Below are positions 56,845-64,000 of a DNA stretch of 64,000 nt, piece after piece. This DNA is from Hordeum vulgare subsp. vulgare. Lineage: Eukaryota; Streptophyta; Magnoliopsida; Poales; Poaceae. How positions within the stretch are numbered: position 1 is the stretch's first letter; every line of letters begins with the position of its first letter. The position numbers were made by a program, and so were the translations under genes. The notes beneath the pieces were generated by a model, which ran no database searches, had not been told where the DNA came from, and worked only from the letters and a program-made list of their open reading frames with translations. The stretch covers positions 183,385,703 to 183,449,702 of the forward strand of contig NC_058519.1 in assembly GCF_904849725.1 (NCBI RefSeq), in the 5' to 3' direction.

Positions 56845-59800
56845 ATGGCATCCATGAAGTACGATCTTCCGCTGCTGGACCGTAACACAAGGTTTACCCT
56901 ATGGCAAGTCAAGATGCGGGCGTTGTTGGCGCAGGCCGACTATGATGATGCACTGGATAGCTTTGGGAAGAATAGAATTGAGGATTGGACTGCTGAGGAG
57001 AAAAGAAGGGATCGTAAGGCTTTGTCACAAATTCAACTCCATTTGCATAATAATATTTTGCAGGAAGTTTTGAGCGAGAAAACTGCCGCCGCTCTATGGT
57101 TAAAGCTGGAAGGTTTGCATGACTAAAGATCTCACCAGCAAGATGCATCTGAAGCAAAAATTATTCATGCACAGGTTACCTGAGGGAGGTAATGTTTTGA
57201 ATCATATTTCAGAATTTAAAGATATCATATCCGATCTAGCTGCAATGGAGGTTACGTATGATGAAGAAGATACTGCTTTAATGTTACTTTGTTCGCTGCC
57301 AAGTTCTTATACCAATTTTCGAGACACCATATTATATAGTCGTGATACTCTCACGCTTAATGAAGTTTATGAAGCTTTGAACTCTAAGGAGAAGATGAAA
57401 TTAATGGTGCCTCATGATGGTTCAAGTTCATCCCAAGCCGAGGGATTATCTGTTCGTGGCAGGACTAAGGAGAAGAACTCACACAATGGAAACCGTGGCA
57501 AAAGTAAGAACGGCCAGAGGGGCCGGTCGCAATCCAAAGACAAGAAGCAGTCTTGCAGGTATTGCAAGAGAGACGGGCATGACATCTCAGAATGTTTCAA
57601 GTTGCAGAACAAGGAAAAGAGGAATGGTACGTATAAACCGAAAGGTAACAAACAAGGTGAAAATTCTGCTAATGTTGCTCGTGATGAAAGTTCCGATGAT
57701 GCTCTTGTTGTTATTGCTGGATGTGCTGAGACCAATGATGAGTGGGTACTTGACACTGCGTGTACTTTTCATATGTGCCCGCATAGAGATTGGTTTACTA
57801 CTTTTGATTCTACTACTGCCGCTGGTTCCGTTTTGGGTTTTGATAATTCACCATGCAAGATTGAAGGCATTGGTTCCATTCGAATCAAGATGTTTGATGG
57901 CACAATCAGAACTTTGACAGATGTTCGGTATATTCCGAAGATGAAGAGAAATCTTATCTCTGTGAGTGCCCTTGATGCAAAGGGGTACAAGTATTCAGGT
58001 GGAGATAGCATTTTGAAGGTCACCAAAGGTTCTCTCATTGTGATGAAAGGTGACTTAAGTTCGACCAATGGTCTTTATTACCTTCGAGGTTCTACCATTT
58101 CAGGTAACGCTACTCCAGTTATTTCAAAGAATTCTGGTTGTGATGCTTCTAACCTTTGGCATATGCGTCTTGGACATATGAGTGAACTTGGTTTGGCAGA
58201 GTTAAATAAGAGAGGTCTTCTTAAAGGATACCAAACTGGTAAATTGAAATTTTGTGAGCATTGTATCTTCGGCAAGCACAAGAGGGTGAAGTTCAACACT
58301 TCGACTCATACAACTGAAGGTATTCTTGATTATGTGCATTCTGATTTATGGGGACCATCTCGCAAAAGGTCATTAGGTGGTGCTCGTTACATGTTGACTA
58401 TTATTGATGATTATTCGAGAAAGGTTTGGCCTTATTTCTTGAAGCATAAATGGCAAGCTTTCTCAGCTTTTAAGGAGTGGAAGATTATGATTGAGAGACA
58501 AACTGAAAAGAAGGTAAAAATACTTCGCACTGATAATGGTATGGAATTCTGTTCTAAGCAATTTGGAAATTATTGCAAGTCTGAAGGCATTGTCAGACAC
58601 CACACCGTTCCTTATACTCCTCAACAAAACGGTGTTGCTGAGCGTATGAACAGGACCATTATTTCCAGAGCCCGTTGCATGTTGTCCAATGCAGGTTTGC
58701 ATAGGCGTTTTTGGGCTGAGGCCGCTTCCACTGCTTGTTATCTCATCAACCGTTCACCATCTATTCCTCTTAATAAGAAAACTCCAATTGAGGTATGGTC
58801 TGGTTCACCTGCTGATTATTCACAGTTGAGAGTTTTTGGTTGCACTGCTTATGCTCATGTTGATAATGGGAAGTTGGAGCCTAGGGCTGTTAAGTGCATC
58901 TTTCTTGGTTACAAATCTGGTGTTAAAGGTTTTAAACTGTGGAATCCTGAAACACAAAAGATTGTTATTAGCAAGAACGTTATCTTTAATGAATCTGCTA
59001 TGTTACATGATTTTGCATCTACTAATGTTCCAATTGAGAGTGAACAGCAGCCTACTGTTCAGCAGCCTACTGTTCAGGTGGAGCATGTTATCGATTCAGG
59101 TGATACTTCTGATAAGGAAAATGCTGATGCACATGATGAACCCGTCTTTGATAATGAACATGTCACTCCAAATCAGCCTATTGTTCCACCCAGTTGAAAT
59201 CTCGCACGTGACAGAGTTAGGCGGGGTATTAATGCACCTGAGAGGTTAATTGAGGAGTGCAATATTGTTTCTTTTGCTTTATCTGTTGCAGAAGAAATTG
59301 AAGGTAATGCTGAGCCTTCTTCATATTCCGAGGCTATTATTTCTGGTGATAGTAATAAGTGGATGACTGCTATGCATGATGAGATGGAATCACTTGAAAA
59401 AAATGGCACTTGGGATTTGGTAAGATTACCTAGAGAGAAGAAACCTATTCGTTGTAAGTGGGTTTTCAAGATAAAAGAAGGTGTTTCTCCCAATGATGAG
59501 ACAAGATATAAAGCAAGGTTAGTTGCTAAAGGTTATAGCCAAATTCCAGGTATTGACTATAACGGAGTCTTTTCTCCTGTTGTGAAGCATAGCTCTATTC
59601 GCACTTTACTTAGTATTGTTGCCATGAATGATTTTGAGCTTGAACAATTGGATGTTAAAACTGCATTCTTACATGGAGAATTGGAAGAGGATATTTATAT
59701 GGAACAACCTGAAGGTTTTGTTATTCCTGGAAAAGAAAAGCTTGTCTGTAAGTTAAAGAAATCTCTTTATGGATTGAAGCAATCCCCTCGACAGTGGTAC

Positions 59801-60868
59801 AAGAGATTTGATACCTTTATGCTCTCTCAAGGTTTCAATCGGTCTAATTATGATAGCTGTGTTTATTTGAAAACTGTCAATGGTTCAGCTATTTATTTGC
59901 TCCTTTATGTTGATGATATGTTAATTGCTGCAAAGAGCATGTCAGAGATTGATGAACTAAAGAAGCAATTGAGTAATGAATTTGAGATGAAGGATTTGGG
60001 TGCAGCAAACAAAATACTTGGCATGGAAATATCCAGAGATAGACCGTCTGGAAAATTATATCTCAGTCAGAAGGGATATATTGATAAAGTTCTTCGTCGT
60101 TTTAATATGCATAATGCCAAGCCAGTAAGTACTCCGTTAGCTGCACACTTCAAATTATCATCAGCCTTATGTCCTAAGTCAGATGCAGATATTGAGTACA
60201 TGTCTAGAGTTCCCTATTCGAGTGCAGTTGGTTCACTTATGTATGCCATGGTTTGTTCTCGTCCGGATTTATCTTATGCACTGAGTGTTGTTAGTAGATA
60301 CATGGCTAATCCTGGAAAAGAGCATTGGAATGCAGTTCAGTGGATTTTCAGATACCTGCGAGGTACTTCTAATGCTTATTTACAGTTTGGGAAAACTGGA
60401 GATGGACTTGTTGGTTTTGTTGATTCTGATTTTGCTGGTGATTTGGATAAGAGAAGATCGCTCACAGGTTATGTTTTCACCATTGGTGGTTGTGCTGTGA
60501 GTTGGAGAGCAACTTTGCAGTCTATTGTGGCTTGTTCCACAACTGATGCCGAGTATATGGCTATTTCTGAGGCATGCAAAGAAGCTATCTGGTTGAGAGG
60601 TTTGTACACTGAGCTTTGTGGAGATTCATCTTGCCCTACCATATTTTCTGACAGTCAAAGTGCTATATATCTTACAAAGAATCCAATGTATCACGAGAGA
60701 ACAAAACACATTGATGTCAGATTTCACTATGTTCGATATGTTGTTGCTAAAGGTGATTTGAAAGTATGCAAGATAAGTACTCATGATAATCCAGCTGATA
60801 TGATGACAAAGCCAGTTCCTACCAATAAGTTTGAGCTTTGCTCAGGCTTAGTTGGTATTTCTCACTAG
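56845..60868 (+). pseudogene. gag-pol: Tork-lineage gag-pol with one frameshift and one stop
   Basis: Gag starts at ATG 56,845 (MASMKYDLPLLDRN). The frame ends at 57,124-57,126; the remaining coding capacity continues in the next frame from about 57,119, consistent with a 2-bp loss there. Then follow the CCHC knuckle CRYCKRDGHDISEC (57,554-57,595), protease WVLDTACTFHMC (about 57,743), the integrase finger LWHMRLGHM and core DDYSRKVW, PYTPQQNGVAERMNRT. A TGA at 59,195-59,197 (probably from CGA) interrupts the linker, and the same frame resumes through RT (LYVDDMLIA, about 59,906) and RNase H ([28 protein letters not shown]) to a stop at 60,866-60,868. Everything else is open, so this is a recently disabled copy. 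Confidence 0.92.
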
Positions 60869-60954
60869 TCCTTTTGGACTTTGACGCACAAGGTGTTTAA
60901 GCTGATTTGGATGGAGTTATTCACTTTCTTTGACTACTGGAGGAAATTTGTCTC

Positions 60955-60965
60955 AAGGTGGAGAT
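60955..60965 (+). other. Polypurine tract of the Tork element
   Basis: AAGGTGGAGAT precedes the 3' LTR directly. Confidence 0.65.
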
Positions 60966-61264
60966 TGTTAAATTGTGATCCAAATTCTACCGTATTGGAC
61001 TAGACGTAGTACAATTGGTGTGGGCCTTTGCGTTGGTACCGACGCGTACGAGTACAACTCGTTTACTTGTCCTCCAAGGATTCTTATGTATTGCCCCTCA
61101 TATATACTCCATGTAGTCGCACCTAAAGACGGCCTGTCGTCTCGTGCTTGTAATACTCCTCCTCATAGTGATTGCGCCTTTGTGCGTCCGTGGTTTTCTC
61201 CCGCAAGGGTTTCCACGTAAAAATCCGTGTCTCTCGTGTCTCGTTGATCTCGTTTTATCTAACA
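60966..61264 (+). repeat. 3' LTR of the Tork element
   Basis: 299 bp, identical to the 5' LTR except for about three positions (two near 61,008-61,019, one near 61,081), followed by CCTTC. Confidence 0.92.
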
Positions 61265-64000
61265 CCTTCAGCAGAAACCATTTCTTCTTCTTCTTCTTCG
61301 GGTTTATCGGCATCGGTGCACCAGTCAAAAGGGGATTTCTTCTAGCCTGCTCCATATCATGTTATCATCTTCAGAAGGGGATTCTTCTAGCCTACTCCAT
61401 ATCATGTTATCCTCTTCAGATGGGCTCATCCGCAGTTTCGTGGATGGGTTTTACTAGAGAGAGGCCATGAAGGCTGACGGGTACTACTAGGGTGCGACAT
61501 CCATACATGTTAATGGCCATTTAAGCTGCAGAGGGTCAATGGCTTCAGTTTTATGCTTTCGGTATCGGTCGTTCACAGTATAATGGCTTCACTTTTAAGC
61601 TTTTGTCCATTTACATTTATGCTTTCGGTCGTTTGGTTTGTTATGAAACTTACATGTCCCTATTGTCGAGTACTATGGAAAATAAATTCGGTCCTGTGGC
61701 TAGGTTTTCTGCTGTTGTACCATCTGGTTGCTGTGCTAATTATGCTGCAGGACCCTAACGATCATTCCCAACCATACTGATTATGGCCTAGCCAGCAGTG
61801 ACTTATTATCATCTGAGAATCTCTTCTTCCCAATCAGGATCATGTTTACGCTGTTTAGCTGTGTAAGGTTTGACGGTGAGAACCTGTGATTCTGAACCAT
61901 GAAGTGCTCAGCCTAGATCAATGGTGTTGTAAAATGAATCCGAAGTTTAGTGCAAGGAAGGTTCTTACCGGTCTGCAGACAGTACTGAACGCTGCCGTGA
62001 CATGTTTCATCTGATACTACTGAACCTGAACCCGTCGTCTCGAGATAAGTCGAGTCCCCTACCGTTGACATCGGAGTTCACGGCGGCAACTGGCAAGCCA
62101 AGTTGTCAAGTTGATCGCGTGATTCACAGCAGCAGCGTCCTACAAATACAGTGAAAATAAGTACATTCATCTTGCGCCACTTGTAATATCTTATCTCCGC
62201 GCCTAATCGTGGAATCTCTCTTCTCAGATCACCAGGACGAGAAAAAGAAGAGTTCCCCTGAGAAGATCTGCCTCTCACGGAGATCTTAACAGACACCAAT
62301 CGCCTTGGCAGGCCAAGTCGTCTGTCCTTTAAAGTACCCCATTTTTGTCCGTGATAAGCAGGTTGATCACGCTCACGGCCAAACAAGACCACTCATATTC
62401 AAAGGAGATATCTTTGGTATTCAAACGAATGACAGCTCGCTCTCGCTGTCCTGGCGTGAAAACAATCTGAACAATCTCAACTGGACGACGAGGCCGCATC
62501 GGGAGATCTCCGCAGCTTCAGTCTTTGGTTGCACGAGGGGTTGGCTGTCGCGGGCTCGTCTGTCGGTCTCGGTCCAGTTTAATCGTGGCGCAAGGGAAGC
62601 TTCATCTGTGCAGGTTCATCGTGTCCCGATACATAAATTCCTTCGTGGCGCCGTTCGATTCGCCCACTCATTCGACTTGTCCTGCACCTGCTGTCCACAG
62701 CTATATCTCGCTGACCTTTTAGTTCCCATGATTCGATCCAAACCAGAACGGGGGCGCGTACTCCTTGACTAGATTCACGCATCAATCTAACTACATCTGG
62801 AGTACCAAAAGCCTGCATAAAATGCATGGTTCAGACTTGGGGACATTCAGATTATGTTGCGATATTTTCGGTTTCGTTTCCTTCTTCGAGGAACAATGAG
62901 TTACTAGACATGTAACGGCATCGAGTTCAAGTTCTGGGATTCAAGACAATTCCGTGCTCGGCCAGTGAAATACCTGGCCGTGGTATTCGAGACAATTTGG
63001 TTACCAGGCGAAAATGTCGGCCGGAAGCGGAGGGGGAGTGGTTCTGTTTGTTTTGACTTGCCTTCTTCAGACACGGCCCTGGTCAGAACCCAGAAGCTTC
63101 CACCTCTCATCCTATGTTCACTGCAAGTCTGCAACGAGCAGAATGGCATCTTCGGAGACCAGATGAGCCGACGAATTCAACAGCTGTATCCATGGTTTGT
63201 CGCCTGCTGCTGCTTCACGCAGACACGTACGATTGGGAGAGGTATACTTAACGGCGTATTTAAATTCGGAGCTTGTCTAGGCTCTGTCCGGTGTCCCACT
63301 GCACATGGAGTGTCATGTTGAGGAGATACACCATAAACAATTCCCGTAAGCATCTGAACTGAAATGTTCGCACATATGGCCTCATTATACTCCATGGAAA
63401 TCATTAGTTCGTGTTTACATCACACTCTTGTTGTTTTGGGGGGTGCACAAATTTTATTTCGCTCCATGATTTCTTCGGCATAAATGAGAGAATCCAACAT
63501 GTATTTTCGAGGCTACCGTCTTCCAGCATTGCATGTACCGTACTTGTTTAGAACCTCCCAATCATGGATGCGTGTAACATTCTAAAGTGCAGATTGAACC
63601 CTAACTGCCCGAGAGAAACATATGCTGCATAGTTTCGCTGTTGGTTTCTTTCTCCCATCCTCTAACATTCACGCCGGCAATAAGAGGAGGGCCACACGAT
63701 AATTCCAACTTCGGCCACGCAGAGGAGGGGGCACAAACCTCACAACTTTCCTGCGGAGCCGGCTAAACTTCATCGAACAAAGATTTTTTTTTAGAAAAGG
63801 ATCGAACAAAGATGGAACCAGAGAAAAAGAAAAACATCACAATGTTGTTCCCTCTGCATGAGAAATGATGATGTTTATAATGACAAAACTTCTTCTTCCA
63901 TATTATTTACTGTTGTACCCCAACCGTCCCCGCGATCGCTTCGCAGGGGCGGCACGGGTGGCCCTAACCCTAGCCATCACCAGCCCTTCTCCTAATCCCC
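61265..64000. other. Right flank without recognisable gene
   Basis: It continues the U5 downstream flank after the Tork insertion. Base composition is mixed and apparently low-repeat. Open frames such as 62,305-62,772 (155 codons, plus strand) have no recognisable motif and no support as genes. I found no tRNA, second snRNA or snoRNA here. The last ~70 bp (63,930-64,000) are GC-rich and could be the start of a gene or element lying beyond the window. Confidence 0.4.
61329..61419 (+). repeat. Two-copy tandem repeat of about 45 bp
   Basis: 61,329-61,374 and 61,375-61,419 both run from AAGGGGATT through TCTAGCCT and CATATCATGTTATC to CTTCAG, with four small differences. A TTC microsatellite precedes it at 61,281-61,299. 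No function is evident. Confidence 0.75.

Larger units (their letters stand above)
55889..61264 (+). mobile_element. Tork-lineage Ty1/copia retrotransposon, complete and young
   Basis: 5,376 bp with 299-bp LTRs (TGTTAAATTG to TCTAACA) and perfect target duplications CCTTC (55,884-55,888 and 61,265-61,269). The polyprotein closely follows the Tnt1/Tork organisation. The LTRs differ at only three positions by my reading (about 1.0%), giving roughly 0.4 million years at 1.3e-8 per site per year. It is broken by one frameshift in gag and one nonsense codon in the integrase-RT linker. It sits about 360 bp downstream of the U5 gene, in the same orientation. Confidence 0.92.

Noticed and set aside
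62305..62772. 155-codon plus-strand frame as a host gene
   Set aside because: No recognisable domain, no promoter or splice pattern, and a similar-sized frame on the opposite strand; length is within chance for this composition.
63860..63890. ATGATGATG as a C/D-box snoRNA start
   Set aside because: No D box or terminal stem at a proper distance.

Overview
The window is a block of nested transposable elements from a large grass genome, almost certainly Triticeae (wheat, Aegilops, barley or a relative). The evidence is a complete Sukkula-type LARD with 4.8-kb LTRs, a BARE-1/WIS/Angela-type copia element, an Athila-lineage gypsy element, a Sirevirus (Maximus-lineage) element, a CACTA transposon end, and solo and truncated LTRs. 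I found no intact host protein gene. The one convincing host gene is a U5 spliceosomal snRNA gene near 55.4 kb.

Layout. 1-1,055 is a worn LTR-retroelement remnant. 1,056-23,571 is an Athila-lineage gypsy element (5' LTR, degraded gag, PR-RT-RNase H-IN, a small accessory ORF, truncated 3' LTR). It is split at 7,047-19,598 by a minus-strand Sukkula with near-matching 5-bp target duplications. Its 3' LTR is broken by a CACTA terminus at 23,572, which in turn carries a plus-strand solo Sukkula LTR (24,226-29,093). From 31,108 a Sirevirus runs through gag, pol and a downstream additional ORF (AORF). It carries a 187-bp hAT-type MITE (34,602-34,788) and is split inside RNase H by a BARE-1-type element (38,472-47,380, perfect duplication GCCAA). 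Its 3' side is obscured by a minus-strand LTR of unknown family (about 50.46-52.52 kb) and by the end of a related but different LTR (52,522-52,945). An old minus-strand LTR fragment ends at 54,588. The U5 gene follows, with USE, TATA and monocot-type MSP elements. A young Tork-lineage copia element (55,889-61,264, perfect duplication CCTTC) sits about 360 bp downstream of it. 61,265-64,000 has no recognisable gene.

Most notable beyond routine annotation: in both the Athila element and the Sirevirus, a block resembling the element's own LTR promoter (hairpin- or palindrome-rich DNA followed by a TATA box) recurs inside the element, just upstream of the third, accessory ORF. In the Sirevirus the accessory ORF also has a short first exon and a 623-bp intron with phase-compatible splice sites. 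All its internal palindrome copies are in the opposite orientation to those in the LTR. This suggests that retroelements of two superfamilies drive a downstream gene from a duplicated LTR promoter.

All protein-coding retroelement genes here are broken by stops, frameshifts or insertions. The elements would need gene products from elsewhere to move.
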